The notes: generated by a model from the letters alone, not told the origin. A DNA stretch of 33,278 nucleotides from Acinetobacter pecorum (GCF_014837015.1 NZ_JACSPT010000003.1:1-33278); one strand, 5' to 3'; shown: positions 1-9,169, counted from the first letter of the stretch. Numbers and translations: made by a program.

Positions 1-265
1 AAAATATAGAAATCAAAAGAGCTTAAAGGAGGATTTTAAGTATTTAAAACCAATTTTTCAAATGAGGACACGCCCTAGATCAGCTTTCAGAAATCCCTCC
101 TATTCCCCCCTAGTAAAACACCTTGATAATCCAGCTCAACCTAAACAAATTCCATAGACTATGGTTGTTTTATCATGGCTTTTTTTTCATCGGTGCTTTA
201 CACAAAGCCCGTCAGTTATGGCATAATGAGCATAATTTCTTGTATTTATTCTCGGTATTTCTTTT
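1..265. other. Intergenic region at window edge, degenerate C-rich repeat
   Basis: No gene is visible. Positions 91-115 carry a C-rich stretch (CCCTCC then CCCCCC) that resembles the left arm of the palindromic repeat at 17659-17679 but lacks a matching G-rich right arm. A possible promoter for the downstream LysR gene is TTTACA at 197-202 with CATAAT at 222-227. The 19-base spacer is longer than ideal, so this is weak. Confidence 0.35.
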
Positions 266-1255
266 ATGAATCTGGAGCGAGTCGATCTCAATCTATTAAT
301 TTATCTTGATGTACTTCTTCGCGAAAAAAATGTCACCCGTGCAGCAGAACAATTGGGTGTTACCCAGCCTGCCATGAGTAACATTTTACGCCGATTACGC
401 AATTTATTTAATGATCCTCTCCTGATTCGCTCTTCTGAAGGCATGACACCCACTGAACGTGCCTTAGAATTGCAGCCCCGCATTCGGGATGCCCTGGCTG
501 ACTTGTCCATGATTCTGGAACCGCGTACCGAGTTCCGTCCATATACCTCAAATCGTGTCTTCCGGATCATGACCTCGGATTATGCCGAAGCCACTTTAGT
601 ACCACGCTTAGTCAAAGCCTTGCGTTCAGAAGCTCCAAATGTTGTTCTCGACTTCCTGACGCCAAGTGACGTGTCTTATCGGGATATGGAGCAGGGCAAG
701 GTCGATCTGGCAATCAACCGCTTTAATGAGATTCCGCAAAGTTTTCATCAGGTATTGGTCTGGCGTGACAGCTTTTCTTGTCTTTTAAATAACAAGCATC
801 CTGCCGCAAGCAACTTAAACCTTAAAAGTTACCTGGATGCACAGCATATCTGGGTTTCTAAAACCGGTATGGGTGTTGGTTTCGGGGTGAATCCTGAAAA
901 ACAGGCCGGTTTAGGCTGGATTGATCAGGCTTTGGAACGTATTGGCCAGAAACGTAAGATTTCGGTATTTACCCGTCATTATCAAATGCCAGGCTTATTA
1001 GCATCCAATGTAGATCTGATTGCAACACTGCCTTCACGTATTGCGCGCTTGCAAGCCAAAAATCACAATCTGATTTTAAAAGATCCGCCGTTTTATATTC
1101 CGGAATTTGAATTGAAAATGGCGTGGTGCCCATTATTGCATCATCATCCGGCACATCGCTGGTTACGTCAGCTGATTTTATATGTTGCACGGCAAATGAT
1201 TGAAGAGGAAAATCGTGAATTCCTGAGCAATAATTCTCAATTTTCAAACTATTAA
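266..1255 (+). CDS. LysR-family transcriptional regulator
   Basis: This is a 329-residue LysR-type regulator. Residues about 6-65 form the winged helix-turn-helix, with the family pattern VTRAAEQLGVTQPAMSNILRR. The rest is the two-lobed periplasmic-binding-protein-like effector domain. The N-terminus (ERVDLNLLIYLDVLLREKN) is most like the NodD/LinR/NahR-like branch. These proteins usually bind a site near their own promoter and switch a neighbouring gene when a small ligand binds. No divergent partner lies inside the window, because the gene starts 265 bases from its edge, so the target and ligand are unknown. No clear Shine-Dalgarno precedes the ATG; it is kept because it gives the standard family N-terminus. 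Confidence 0.9.
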   Translation: MNLERVDLNLLIYLDVLLREKNVTRAAEQLGVTQPAMSNILRRLRNLFNDPLLIRSSEGMTPTERALELQPRIRDALADLSMILEPRTEFRPYTSNRVFRIMTSDYAEATLVPRLVKALRSEAPNVVLDFLTPSDVSYRDMEQGKVDLAINRFNEIPQSFHQVLVWRDSFSCLLNNKHPAASNLNLKSYLDAQHIWVSKTGMGVGFGVNPEKQAGLGWIDQALERIGQKRKISVFTRHYQMPGLLASNVDLIATLPSRIARLQAKNHNLILKDPPFYIPEFELKMAWCPLLHHHPAHRWLRQLILYVARQMIEEENREFLSNNSQFSNY

Positions 1256-1300
1256 CCTTACAATCTTCTAAATTCTTATTTTTGAAGATTATACTTTGAG

Positions 1301-1338
1301 GACTTGAGCTGTCATTGTTACACCTCAAGTCTTTTTTT
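1301..1338 (+). terminator. Rho-independent terminator after the LysR gene
   Basis: GACTTGAG at 1301-1308 pairs perfectly with CTCAAGTC at 1324-1331 and is followed by seven T. It lies 45 bases after the LysR stop codon. Confidence 0.75.
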
Positions 1339-1382
1339 ATGCTAAAAATATCCTAAGATATTATTTATCCACAGGTGGATTT

Positions 1383-2705
1383 GTGAGCCTCTTACAAAAT
1401 ATCGTGATTATCTTAATACTCATCGCGGGGGCCGGTTTTTTATCTTTAACAGAAATCGCCCTCGCAGGTGCCCGTAAAGTCAAACTGAAAATTCTGGCTG
1501 AATCGGGTGAACATCGCGCTCAAAAAGTTTTAGATCTACAAGAAAATTCTGCGGACTTCTTTGCAGCCTCTCAAATTGGTTTAAATGCAGTCGCCATTCT
1601 CGGCGGTATTTTAGGTGAAGGCGCCTTCCGTCCTTATATTTATAATTTTGTTTCCCGCTTTTACCAAGGACCTTGGGCTGAAAATATCAGCTTTGCGCTT
1701 TCCTTTACTGTCGTCACTTCATTATTTATTTTATTTGCGGACCTGATGCCGAAACGTCTGGCCATGATTGCGCCAGAAAAGATCGCAGTCTCAGTCATCG
1801 AGCCAATTCAGATTTTCATTAAAGTCTGTAAACCTTTGGCCTGGTTCATTAACGCGATTGCCAACATGCTGTTCCGTCTGTTTAAAGTGAATACCATCCG
1901 TGATGACAATATTACTTTTGATGATATTTCTGCAGTGATGGATGCCGGTGCACAGGCCGGTGTACTCCAGAAGCAGGAACACCATTTCATTGAAAACGTA
2001 TTCGAGCTGGAAGAACGTAACGTGCCTTCGAGTATGACCACACGTGAAAATGTGGTGTTTTTTACCTTAAATGAACCGGAAGAAAGTATTCGGCAAAAGC
2101 TGGCGGAATATCCTTATTCCAAATTTTTGGTATGCAGCAATGACATCGACAGTGTGATTGGCTATGTCGATGCCAAAGACATTCTGGTGCGTATTCTGAA
2201 TAACCAGTCACTGCTGCAGCTCAATGAAAATACCATCCGTAATGTGTTGACCATTCCGGATACTTTAACCTTATCAGAAGTTCTGGACCGTTTCCGCTCC
2301 ACCAAGGAAAAGTTTGCCGTCGTCATTAATGAATATGCGCTGGTCGTTGGCGTGATTACCCTTTCCGATATTATGATTACCGTGATGGGTGACTGGGTGA
2401 CGCCTATTGAAGCCGATCAGCAAATTATTAAACGTGACAACAATTCCTGGCTGATTGAAGGCAGCACACCGATTGAAGATATCAAGCATGCGCTTGAAAT
2501 TGATGAAATGCCTGATGATGAAAACTATGAAACCATCGCTGGTTTTATGATGTATAAATTACGCAAGATTCCACGTCCTGCAGATGCAGTGATATTTGGT
2601 GCTTATAAGTTTGAAGTGGTGGATGTCGATCACTTTAAAATTGACCAGTTACTGGTGACCCGCTTAATCGAAACCAATTCAGTTATTCAAGAAGAATCAG
2701 ATTAG
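1383..2705 (+). CDS. CNNM/CorC (HlyC)-family membrane protein with CBS domains
   Basis: This is a 440-residue inner-membrane protein of the DUF21-CBS-CorC_HlyC family, often annotated as hemolysin or magnesium/cobalt efflux protein. The N-terminal DUF21 part (residues 1 to about 190) has three to four hydrophobic segments and the motifs SLTEIALAGARKVKL and LMPKRLAM. It is followed by a CBS pair (about 205-330, including VVINEYALVVGVITLSDI) and a C-terminal transporter-associated domain (about 345-430). Family members are linked to Mg2+/Co2+ homeostasis; the 'hemolysin' label is historical. The start is a GTG with AGGTGG at 1373-1378. The small membrane gene 62 bases downstream is probably co-transcribed. 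Confidence 0.88.
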   Translation: MSLLQNIVIILILIAGAGFLSLTEIALAGARKVKLKILAESGEHRAQKVLDLQENSADFFAASQIGLNAVAILGGILGEGAFRPYIYNFVSRFYQGPWAENISFALSFTVVTSLFILFADLMPKRLAMIAPEKIAVSVIEPIQIFIKVCKPLAWFINAIANMLFRLFKVNTIRDDNITFDDISAVMDAGAQAGVLQKQEHHFIENVFELEERNVPSSMTTRENVVFFTLNEPEESIRQKLAEYPYSKFLVCSNDIDSVIGYVDAKDILVRILNNQSLLQLNENTIRNVLTIPDTLTLSEVLDRFRSTKEKFAVVINEYALVVGVITLSDIMITVMGDWVTPIEADQQIIKRDNNSWLIEGSTPIEDIKHALEIDEMPDDENYETIAGFMMYKLRKIPRPADAVIFGAYKFEVVDVDHFKIDQLLVTRLIETNSVIQEESD

Positions 2706-2767
2706 TCTGGTTCTTCTTTCTAATAAATAGAAAAAATTATTCTAATAAAAAAATCATAAGGTGAGTA

Positions 2768-3046
2768 ATGAATATTTCTGCATTTTTGGCATGTCTGTTT
2801 TTTTATTCCGCTCTGTATTTATTTTATTTCTTTTTTGCCAAACAGCAGAATCCCCTGCTCTTACTGGCAGCCATCATTATGCTGGTTTTAACCGTTTTCA
2901 TTATTCCCTATCCGCATGAACGTCGCCGACAAGGTTTCGACTCGACCTTGAGGTTTGGAGAGTATTTTTATTGGCCCTTGATCACCTGGTGGCGTTTATT
3001 TATTTTGCCCATCAGTTGGCTGATTGCACTGATGTATCGCGATTAA
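2768..3046 (+). CDS. Small three-helix membrane protein, unknown function
   Basis: This 92-residue protein is very hydrophobic and aromatic-rich. Likely membrane segments lie at about 4-23, 28-47 and 68-88. A positively charged loop (PYPHERRRQGFDS) sits between the second and third, so that loop is probably cytoplasmic. AAGGTGAG lies just before the ATG. The gene follows the CorC-like gene and ends at a terminator, so the two may form a transcription unit. I do not recognise a family, and no catalytic motif is visible. Confidence 0.75.
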   Translation: MNISAFLACLFFYSALYLFYFFFAKQQNPLLLLAAIIMLVLTVFIIPYPHERRRQGFDSTLRFGEYFYWPLITWWRLFILPISWLIALMYRD

Positions 3047-3070
3047 AAAAGCACCCGAAGGTGCTTTTTA
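3045..3070. terminator. Bidirectional terminator between convergent genes
   Basis: GCACC (3051-3055), loop CGAA, GGTGC (3060-3064), flanked by an A run on the left and a T run on the right. It serves the plus-strand membrane gene and the minus-strand gene ending at 3085. Confidence 0.8.
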
Positions 3071-3084
3071 AAACTATTTATAAT

Positions 3085-3591
3085 TTAGACTTTCGCTAAT
3101 AAAGCCTCTAGAACAGCTTGATAGTGAATCTGGATATCATCTTCTAAAATTTTATAAGCATTATCGAATTGCACCATAGGCCAGCCTTCTTTCCAGAACG
3201 GAAAAATATTGTGCAGGTCATGGGTGACAATGGCATCTTCACGCACAATTGCTTGTGCAATTTGTGACAATACCTGTGCAGTTTCAGCACCATCAATCGC
3301 CATATAATCGATACCGTGCGCTTTTAAAATACGGATCCGGTCTTTTTTATAACGGATTTTTTTGATCTGGGCCGAATTTAAACCCAAAGCCAACGATACC
3401 GCTTCGACAAATTTGTCTTCAAATGACTGATTCAATGCTACCAAGGCTGCTTTATGTGCTTCCTGACGACCAGCTTTGCCACCCTGACGAATTGCTGCTT
3501 GCGCCTCAGTATTTAGCTCATCCTTTTTCATACTTTGCAGGATGTCTAAAATTTCGATGTCGCTTAACGCCTGAGGAGATTGATCAGTCAT
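3085..3591 (-). CDS. Conserved hypothetical cytosolic protein
   Basis: This 168-residue soluble protein has no signal peptide or membrane segment. It is mostly helical, with an acidic N-terminus and a central basic stretch (KKIRYKKDRIRILKAHG, about residues 77-93), then an aromatic motif FPFWKEGW near residue 130. AAGGA lies a few bases upstream of the ATG and supports the start. It is a single gene, convergent with the membrane gene before it. I do not recognise a named domain and propose no function. The basic patch could bind nucleic acid, but that is only a guess from composition. Confidence 0.75.
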   Translation of the reverse strand: MTDQSPQALSDIEILDILQSMKKDELNTEAQAAIRQGGKAGRQEAHKAALVALNQSFEDKFVEAVSLALGLNSAQIKKIRYKKDRIRILKAHGIDYMAIDGAETAQVLSQIAQAIVREDAIVTHDLHNIFPFWKEGWPMVQFDNAYKILEDDIQIHYQAVLEALLAKV

Positions 3592-3762
3592 AAACTGTCC
3601 TTAAAAAAATAAATCTTGAATGGGCTATTTTCGCATAATTCGACGCTAAAAAATCAAAATCTTCATGATTAAAACAGCGCTACGTTCTGAAACTGCATTT
3701 CTTCTGCGATTTTGCGCCAAATCGACTATAGTGCTTCATCTAAATATTAAATTAATCTTAGG

Positions 3763-4494
3763 ATGATGCCCACTAGACAAGTGACGCTGTTGTTACAGCA
3801 ACTTAAACGACAGTATCCGGCTGCATTTAAAGGCAATTACCTGTTCTATAGCCAGATCAAAATTCGAGGAATCTGGGATAAAGCCAAGTCTTTTATTCCA
3901 TGGACTTTGGCCGCCATGATTTTTATTCCCATAAGTTTGATGTCACGAGATCTGCTACAGCATGCTTTTATGCAAATCAGCGAATTTCAGGCACAGAGTT
4001 ATGCCATTTTAGGCATTCTGTTGTTTTTGATGTTGAGTCTTACCTTGATTTTGCAACAGATTCAGCATTCTTCTTATTCACTGTACCAGTCATTGCGTCA
4101 CACTCCGATCAAAATGGCTATTGTGATTCTTTTGCTAGCCTTAAATTTACTGTTTATGAAAAGCAGTTTGCTGATGTGGACTCTCTTCTTCTTTGGCGTG
4201 AGCTTTGGCTTTGTACGTTTTTATCGGGAGAATTTATTCCGAACAAATAGCCAGAATGCTGAACATTACCAGCTGCAACAATTACGCAAAATCTGTTTCT
4301 GGGCTTATAAACAGACCTGTCTGATCCGACTAAAATTACGTTTTTATTCAAGCCATGATCCTCGGCATGCCGTACTCAAACAGCAATTAAATCACTATGC
4401 CGGGTTATATACGCGGCTGCTGAAATATGAGCATCAATATTGCAAAACCATCAAGTATCTGGACATCGATAGTTATCTGAAAGATAACTCATAG
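3763..4494 (+). CDS. Four-helix membrane protein, paralogue of the gene at 4843
   Basis: The product has 243 residues. A soluble N-terminus (LLQQLKRQYPAAFKGNY) is followed by about four hydrophobic segments (roughly 45-65, 78-97, 112-130 and 132-150) and a basic cytoplasmic tail with QLQQLRKICFWAYKQT near 170-185. The gene at 4843 shares these elements in the same order: L-x-L-x-x-x-P-x-AFF-like start, paired helices, and the LRK-x-x-FWAY-x-Q motif. The two are therefore diverged paralogues on either side of tRNA-Leu. Two ATG codons are adjacent at the start; AGG directly abuts the first, so the second (3766) may be used. The function is unknown. Confidence 0.72.
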   Translation: MMPTRQVTLLLQQLKRQYPAAFKGNYLFYSQIKIRGIWDKAKSFIPWTLAAMIFIPISLMSRDLLQHAFMQISEFQAQSYAILGILLFLMLSLTLILQQIQHSSYSLYQSLRHTPIKMAIVILLLALNLLFMKSSLLMWTLFFFGVSFGFVRFYRENLFRTNSQNAEHYQLQQLRKICFWAYKQTCLIRLKLRFYSSHDPRHAVLKQQLNHYAGLYTRLLKYEHQYCKTIKYLDIDSYLKDNS

Positions 4495-4620
4495 TAATAT
4501 CAATCACTCTTAATTCTCTCTATTAAATATCTACAACTCTTCATTAAGAGAACAGGTAGATAGACCTAGTTTGTAGATAAGAAGTGATGGAATTGCTTGA
4601 AAAGAAAGCGATCATTTAGA
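4495..4620. other. AT-rich spacer before tRNA-Leu
   Basis: No gene is visible. There are short inverted repeats around CTCTTAAT and ATTAAGAG (about 4507-4553) but no T-run terminator. It may hold the end of the upstream transcript. Confidence 0.3.
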
Positions 4621-4627
4621 AATTTGC

Positions 4628-4656
4628 TTGCCAAGCTTTATTTCGTCCTCTATTAT
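4628..4656 (+). promoter_or_regulatory. Promoter of tRNA-Leu(UAA)
   Basis: TTGCCA (4628-4633), a 17-base spacer, and TATTAT (4651-4656). A GC-rich discriminator (TGCGCAC) follows, as is typical of stringently controlled stable-RNA promoters. The expected start is about 4663, three bases before the mature tRNA. Confidence 0.75.
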
Positions 4657-4665
4657 TGCGCACAT

Positions 4666-4751
4666 GCCCGAGTGGTGAAATCGGTAGACACAGGGGATTT
4701 AAAATCCCCCGCCCACAAAGCGTGCCAGTTCGAGTCTGGCCTCGGGCACCA
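4666..4751 (+). tRNA. tRNA-Leu (anticodon UAA)
   Basis: This is an 86-base class II tRNA with a long variable arm. The acceptor stem GCCCGAG (4666-4672) pairs with CTCGGGC (4741-4747), followed by A and an encoded CCA. The anticodon stem GGGGA/TCCCC encloses the loop TTTAAAA with anticodon TAA. The T arm contains GTTCGAGTC. The leucine identity fits the class II shape and anticodon. Confidence 0.96.
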
Positions 4752-4808
4752 TTTTAATTTTTATTAAAATGGTGCAATAAAAAATCCAGCATTGTGCTGG
4801 TTTTTTTG
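4746..4808 (+). terminator. tRNA-Leu trailer hairpin and terminator
   Basis: There are two hairpins in a row. The first is a perfect 13-base-pair stem, 4746-4758 with 4763-4775, around a TTTT loop; its 5' arm includes the last bases and CCA of the tRNA. The second, CCAGCA (4786-4791) and TGCTGG (4795-4800) followed by seven T, is a standard Rho-independent terminator. Confidence 0.8.
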
Positions 4809-4842
4809 TGCCTGAATTTTATTTTTTAGCGCGAAATCCCCC

Positions 4843-5529
4843 ATGTCAGAATTAAAACACTTCGATCTCGCCACATTACAATTACGTCATCCAGATGCTT
4901 TTTTTCTAAAGTTGCATTATAGCCGCTTTAAATTTAATGCCCTGCAAAATATCCAGTTCGTTATCGCGATTAATTTACTGTCCCTTCTGGTCTGTGTAGC
5001 CTGTAGTATCAGCTCGGTATTTCTGGAATATTATTTTTTCAAAAATGCCACGGTTGCCTTTAATGTCACCTTAATTATGCTGATGGCCCTACTGTATCCT
5101 TATATCTGTTATGCGCAATATCAAGCACAGTACAGCTCCAAAGCCTATAGTCAGCGTTTGCAAAATTGTCTCTATCTGCAAATTCCAATTTTTCTATGTT
5201 TGCTGCTTAATCTTTATCTGGTTCATTCGGATGTGCTGGTCATTATCAGCATGATCTTTTTAGCGATTTCCTCCTTTGGGGTGGTCATCCTGGAACCTTT
5301 ATTTAAAAATTCCTGTAGCGCAATTGATCAGATCAAATTGCAGAAACTCCGGCAACTGGCTTTTTGGGCTTATCAACAATCCAGATCAAAAACACCACAA
5401 CAGGTTCAAGGTCAGTCAGATCTGCAAGCTTATTACCAGAATCTGTATCAGCAATGCATGAATGAAGAGCAACTATTATTAGGCTCGATTCGCTTTAATA
5501 GCTTTAAAGAGTATTTCAACAGACAATAA
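4843..5529 (+). CDS. Four-helix membrane protein, paralogue of the gene at 3763
   Basis: The 228-residue product has an N-terminal soluble stretch (TLQLRHPDAFFLKLHY), four predicted membrane helices (about 38-62, 70-92, 108-128 and 130-150) and a cytoplasmic tail carrying KLQKLRQLAFWAYQQS near 165-180. A helical end contains acidic and aromatic residues. The layout and conserved patches match the gene upstream of tRNA-Leu, although overall identity is low. No good Shine-Dalgarno precedes the ATG. It follows the tRNA terminator, so it needs its own promoter in the short 35-base leader or weak read-through. The function is unknown. Confidence 0.72.
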   Translation: MSELKHFDLATLQLRHPDAFFLKLHYSRFKFNALQNIQFVIAINLLSLLVCVACSISSVFLEYYFFKNATVAFNVTLIMLMALLYPYICYAQYQAQYSSKAYSQRLQNCLYLQIPIFLCLLLNLYLVHSDVLVIISMIFLAISSFGVVILEPLFKNSCSAIDQIKLQKLRQLAFWAYQQSRSKTPQQVQGQSDLQAYYQNLYQQCMNEEQLLLGSIRFNSFKEYFNRQ

Positions 5530-5556
5530 AAAACCCTGCAGCTGCAGGGTTTTCTT
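5526..5556. terminator. Bidirectional terminator
   Basis: CCCTGCAG (5534-5541) and CTGCAGGG (5542-5549) form a perfect palindrome, with A runs on the left and TTTT on the right. It ends the plus-strand paralogue and the minus-strand gene ending at 5560. Confidence 0.8.
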
Positions 5557-5559
5557 AAA

Positions 5560-5874
5560 TCACCATTCTCGATTGGTAATCAGTTCTTCCATTTCAATCT
5601 CGAACAGGCCGTGTTCTTGAACCACCATCATCATGGCTTCGGCAATATAATCTGCAGCGCTATCATCCAGAGATGAATCCAGATCTTCAAACTGAGGTTT
5701 CATGACATTAATATCAGCCACAGTCAGATTGGCAAGCTGATAAATTTCTTGATCTGACAAACCTGATTTAGCGACTTTTTGGGCAAAACGTTCGATATGC
5801 TGTTTGATTTCAGCAACCAGAATATCGGGATAATATTCATCATCGAACATGGGGAGAAGTAAATCTGCAAACAT
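5560..5874 (-). CDS. DUF5713-like small acidic protein
   Basis: This is a small soluble acidic protein of about 104 residues. The N-terminal LLPMFDDEYYPDILV and the C-terminal end (EMEELITNREW) match my memory of the DUF5713 family, whose members end in a similar E-E-L-I-A-T-R-E/D-W pattern. No function is established for that family that I know of. I chose the ATG at 5874, which has GAG eight bases upstream, over the in-frame GTG three codons earlier at 5883, which has poorer spacing. It is a single gene, convergent with the membrane gene and sharing its terminator. The family assignment is from recall, not a search. Confidence 0.65.
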   Translation of the reverse strand: MFADLLLPMFDDEYYPDILVAEIKQHIERFAQKVAKSGLSDQEIYQLANLTVADINVMKPQFEDLDSSLDDSAADYIAEAMMMVVQEHGLFEIEMEELITNREW

Positions 5875-5982
5875 TACAGGCACTCTAAAGGATGACTATC
5901 TAATCTAAGCGTGCCTATATAGCATATTGTTGCTTAAAAGCCAAACAACATTGTCAATGTAGGGATTTCCCGGCCTCGCTTT

Positions 5983-6834
5983 CTAAGCCATTTGCATGGC
6001 TTGCCAGACTTTAATCGCATCGACTGTAGCCTTAACATCATGTGCTCGTACCATGCAGGCACCTTGCTGAATACTCAGTAAATGTGCTGTTGCAGAGCCT
6101 ACTGCCCGCTCTTGCGGTGCTGCACCATCTAGCACTGTCCCGATAAAGCGTTTACGAGATAAAGCAGACAGAATCGGATAGCCCATTTCTGTCAGTTTAT
6201 AAAATTCGTTCAGCAACTGTAAATTTTGCTGGGCATTTTTAGCGAAACCAAAACCTGGATCAATCATGATATTTTCCGCTTTTACTCCCACATCCAAGGC
6301 ATCCTGAACGCGTTGGGATAACTCGCGAATCACATCAGCAGTGACGTCCTCATATTGATCCAGATTGTTCATCGTGGTCGGTTCACCACGCATATGCATG
6401 ATGATTACTGGAATATTCAGCTCTGCTGCGGTCTGCAATGCATTCGGCCGAGTCAAAGCACGGACATCATTCCAGATATGCGCTCCGGCCCGAACCGCTG
6501 CACGAATCACTTCAGGTTGCGACGTATCAATCGAGAGAATGACATTATGTTTGGATAAAGCTTCAACCACAGGCACCACGCGGCGAATTTCTTCCTCCAC
6601 TTCTACTGCTGCTGCACCTGGACGGGTCGATTCACCGCCAATATCAATCACGGTTGCGCCTTCAGCGATCATTTCCAGTGCGCGGGCAACTGCATCTTCT
6701 TTTTGATTATGCCGACCACCATCACTAAAAGAGTCTGGGGTGACATTGAGAATCCCCATTACATGCGGCTGGGATAAGTCCAATTTTAAATCACCAAATG
6801 TCCATACATGTGGTAACAAAGGCATCAGCTGCAT
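5983..6834 (-). CDS. folP: Dihydropteroate synthase
   Basis: FolP joins p-aminobenzoate to the pterin pyrophosphate to make dihydropteroate in folate synthesis; it is a cytosolic TIM barrel. The 283-residue length is normal. Diagnostic motifs are MGILNVTPDSFSDGG near the N-terminus, GGESTRPGA (pterin and substrate loop), IDPGFGFAKN in the middle and SALSRKRFIG near the C-terminus. In many gammaproteobacteria it directly follows ftsH. Here it does too, but 313 bases and a terminator separate them, so it probably has its own promoter in the AT-rich gap. I see no glmM after it inside this window; the next gene is the DUF5713-like protein. Confidence 0.96.
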   Translation of the reverse strand: MQLMPLLPHVWTFGDLKLDLSQPHVMGILNVTPDSFSDGGRHNQKEDAVARALEMIAEGATVIDIGGESTRPGAAAVEVEEEIRRVVPVVEALSKHNVILSIDTSQPEVIRAAVRAGAHIWNDVRALTRPNALQTAAELNIPVIIMHMRGEPTTMNNLDQYEDVTADVIRELSQRVQDALDVGVKAENIMIDPGFGFAKNAQQNLQLLNEFYKLTEMGYPILSALSRKRFIGTVLDGAAPQERAVGSATAHLLSIQQGACMVRAHDVKATVDAIKVWQAMQMA

Positions 6835-7114
6835 GATTCAATACTCACTTAAAATAACCTCAATATTGTCTTATGGATAATTAAATAAAGCAAAACTGAA
6901 TAAGAATAATCGCTAGATTTCGAAGTAATTATTTTTAGAATATTGCATTATTTTAGTTTGTAATCATCCTATCACCTGCAGCCATTCACTGGCTAATATG
7001 CTGTAGATATTTGCTATCTTAAATAGTTGAATAATCTCATTCTCATAGTTTATTTTGATGTTATATCGTTTATAGCAAAATCATTTATTAACCCGTGGCT
7101 CAAATGGCTGCAAT
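6835..7114. other. AT-rich gap between ftsH and folP
   Basis: No coding region is visible. The stretch is very AT-rich and probably contains the folP promoter on the minus strand. I could not single out a convincing -35/-10 pair. The ftsH terminator lies at its right end. Confidence 0.5.
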
Positions 7115-7142
7115 AAAAAACCACCCGAAGGTGGTTTTTTAT
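7115..7142 (-). terminator. Terminator of ftsH
   Basis: CCACC (7121-7125), CGAA, GGTGG (7130-7134), flanked by six A and six T, so it can work in both directions. It sits 6 bases beyond the ftsH stop. Confidence 0.85.
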
Positions 7143-7147
7143 TAAGC

Positions 7148-9070
7148 TTAATTGGCTGGCAATGGTGGAGGTGTCAACGGGCCATCATTTGGTGTTACAT
7201 CAATCACAGGATTTTCTGCAACATAAACTTTTGGCGGTTGAGGTTCACGACCTTCCATAATGTCACGGATTTGATCCCGATCAATGGTTTCCCATTCCAT
7301 TAAAGCTTTCACCATCGCATGGGCAACATCTTTTTTACTTTCCAGGATATTGCGTGCGACTTTATATTGTTCATCCAGAATTCGACGAATTTCACGATCA
7401 ACTTCTAGTTGTGTGGTTTCCGAAATACTGCGGCTGCCAATACTGCCCATAAATGATTGCTGTGCATCTTCTTCATAGACCATGACTCCTAATTTGTCAG
7501 ACATACCGTATTTGGTCACCATCGCACGTGCCATTTTGGTTGCACGTTCAAAGTCATTGGAAGCGCCTGTTGACATCTGGTTAATAAAGACTTCTTCAGC
7601 AATACGACCACCAAACAAAATAGAAATTTCATTCAGCATTTTATCTTTGTAATGGCTGGTTTGGTCAAATTCAGGCAGCTGCCAGGTAACACCTAAAGCC
7701 CAACCACGTGGCATGATCGTTACTTTATGCACAGGATCTGTACCTGGTAAACTTTCAGCAACAATTGCATGGCCTGCTTCATGATAAGCCGTCGCTCGAC
7801 GCTCTTCCTCACGAAGGACCATCGACTTACGTTCAGGACCCATATACAACTTGTCTTTTGCATCTTCAAAGTCATGCATATCGACAGTGTTTTTGTTACG
7901 GCGTGCAGCAAACAAAGCAGCTTCGTTCACCAGATTGGCCAATTGGGCGCCGGAGAAGCCTGGTGTACCACGTGCAAGCACTTTAACATCTACCCCTGTC
8001 ACTGAAGGCAATTTTTTCAAATGTACATTCAGAATTTGCTCACGACCCTTGATATCTGGCAAGCCAACAACAACCTGACGGTCAAAACGGCCTGGACGAA
8101 GTAAAGCTTTATCCAGTACATCTGCACGGTTGGTTGCAGCAATGACGATAATACCTTCATTACCTTCGAAACCGTCCATTTCTACCAGCATCTGGTTGAG
8201 GGTCTGTTCACGTTCATCGTGACCACCACCAGTACCTGAACCACGATGACGACCGACTGCATCAATCTCATCAATAAAGATGATACATGGTGCATGGCGT
8301 TTTGCCTGTTCGAACATGTCACGCACACGTGATGCACCGACACCGACAAACATTTCAACGAAGTCGGAACCTGAAATACTAAAGAATGGAACTTTAGCTT
8401 CACCTGCAATGGCTTTAGCAAGTAGAGTCTTACCTGTACCTGGAGGCCCCACCATTAACACACCGCGTGGAATACTTGCACCCAGACGTTTAAATTTGGT
8501 TGGATCTTTGAGGAAATCTACGATTTCAACCACTTCCTGCTTGGCTTCATCACAACCAGCTACATCAGTAAAAGTGACTTTAATCTGGTCTTCAGACAGC
8601 ATTTTGGCTTTAGATTTACCAAAACTCATTGGGCCGTTTTTACCACCTGCACCGCCACCCATGTTGCGCATAAAGAACATGAATAACAAAATGATTAAAA
8701 GTACAGGGAAACTTGCAATAAGCAACTGCATGAGCAAGCCTTGACGCTGTGGTGCTTCACCTTCGACCACAACATTATTTTTAATGAGGCTTGGCATCAG
8801 CTCAGGATCCTGAACTGCCGGACGAATACTTTCAAACTCTGAACCGTTTGTTTTTTCGCCACGGATTCTTTCGCCGTCAATCACAACTTGTTTAATTTGG
8901 CCAGCATTGACCGCGGCAACAAACTCTGAGTAGTTCATTGTAGTCGGTTGATTGCGGTCACTGACGTTGCTGAAGATTAACACCAGCACACCCAGTATCA
9001 CGAGCCACAATACGGCATTCTTAAAAAGATCGCTCAAAGCTTTATTCCCATTCCAATCTAATTTGATCAT
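7148..9070 (-). CDS. ftsH: ATP-dependent zinc metalloprotease FtsH
   Basis: FtsH is the hexameric inner-membrane AAA+ protease that degrades misassembled membrane proteins and short-lived regulators. The 640 residues include membrane helices at about 17-35 and 113-134 with a periplasmic domain between them. The ATPase has Walker A GPPGTGKT (208-215), Walker B IIFIDEID (263-270) and the arginine-finger region RPGRFDRQ. The zinc site is HEAGH (430-434). The tail is proline-rich. It lies 99 bases after rlmE on the same strand, the conserved rlmE-ftsH arrangement, which in E. coli is heat-inducible. Nothing in the key motifs is missing. Confidence 0.98.
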   Translation of the reverse strand: MIKLDWNGNKALSDLFKNAVLWLVILGVLVLIFSNVSDRNQPTTMNYSEFVAAVNAGQIKQVVIDGERIRGEKTNGSEFESIRPAVQDPELMPSLIKNNVVVEGEAPQRQGLLMQLLIASFPVLLIILLFMFFMRNMGGGAGGKNGPMSFGKSKAKMLSEDQIKVTFTDVAGCDEAKQEVVEIVDFLKDPTKFKRLGASIPRGVLMVGPPGTGKTLLAKAIAGEAKVPFFSISGSDFVEMFVGVGASRVRDMFEQAKRHAPCIIFIDEIDAVGRHRGSGTGGGHDEREQTLNQMLVEMDGFEGNEGIIVIAATNRADVLDKALLRPGRFDRQVVVGLPDIKGREQILNVHLKKLPSVTGVDVKVLARGTPGFSGAQLANLVNEAALFAARRNKNTVDMHDFEDAKDKLYMGPERKSMVLREEERRATAYHEAGHAIVAESLPGTDPVHKVTIMPRGWALGVTWQLPEFDQTSHYKDKMLNEISILFGGRIAEEVFINQMSTGASNDFERATKMARAMVTKYGMSDKLGVMVYEEDAQQSFMGSIGSRSISETTQLEVDREIRRILDEQYKVARNILESKKDVAHAMVKALMEWETIDRDQIRDIMEGREPQPPKVYVAENPVIDVTPNDGPLTPPPLPAN

Positions 9071-9169
9071 GCCCTGTTCAGGGTGACCTTAATACTTAAG
9101 CTGTAAATCAACTTACAATTATATGAAAACTTACAAAATGCACAATTTTTAACGACTTGGCAAGTAGAC

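Noticed and set aside
8280..8744. Plus-strand frame of 154 codons within ftsH
   Set aside because: Antisense shadow of the FtsH ATPase coding region; its composition reflects the reverse complement of conserved codons.
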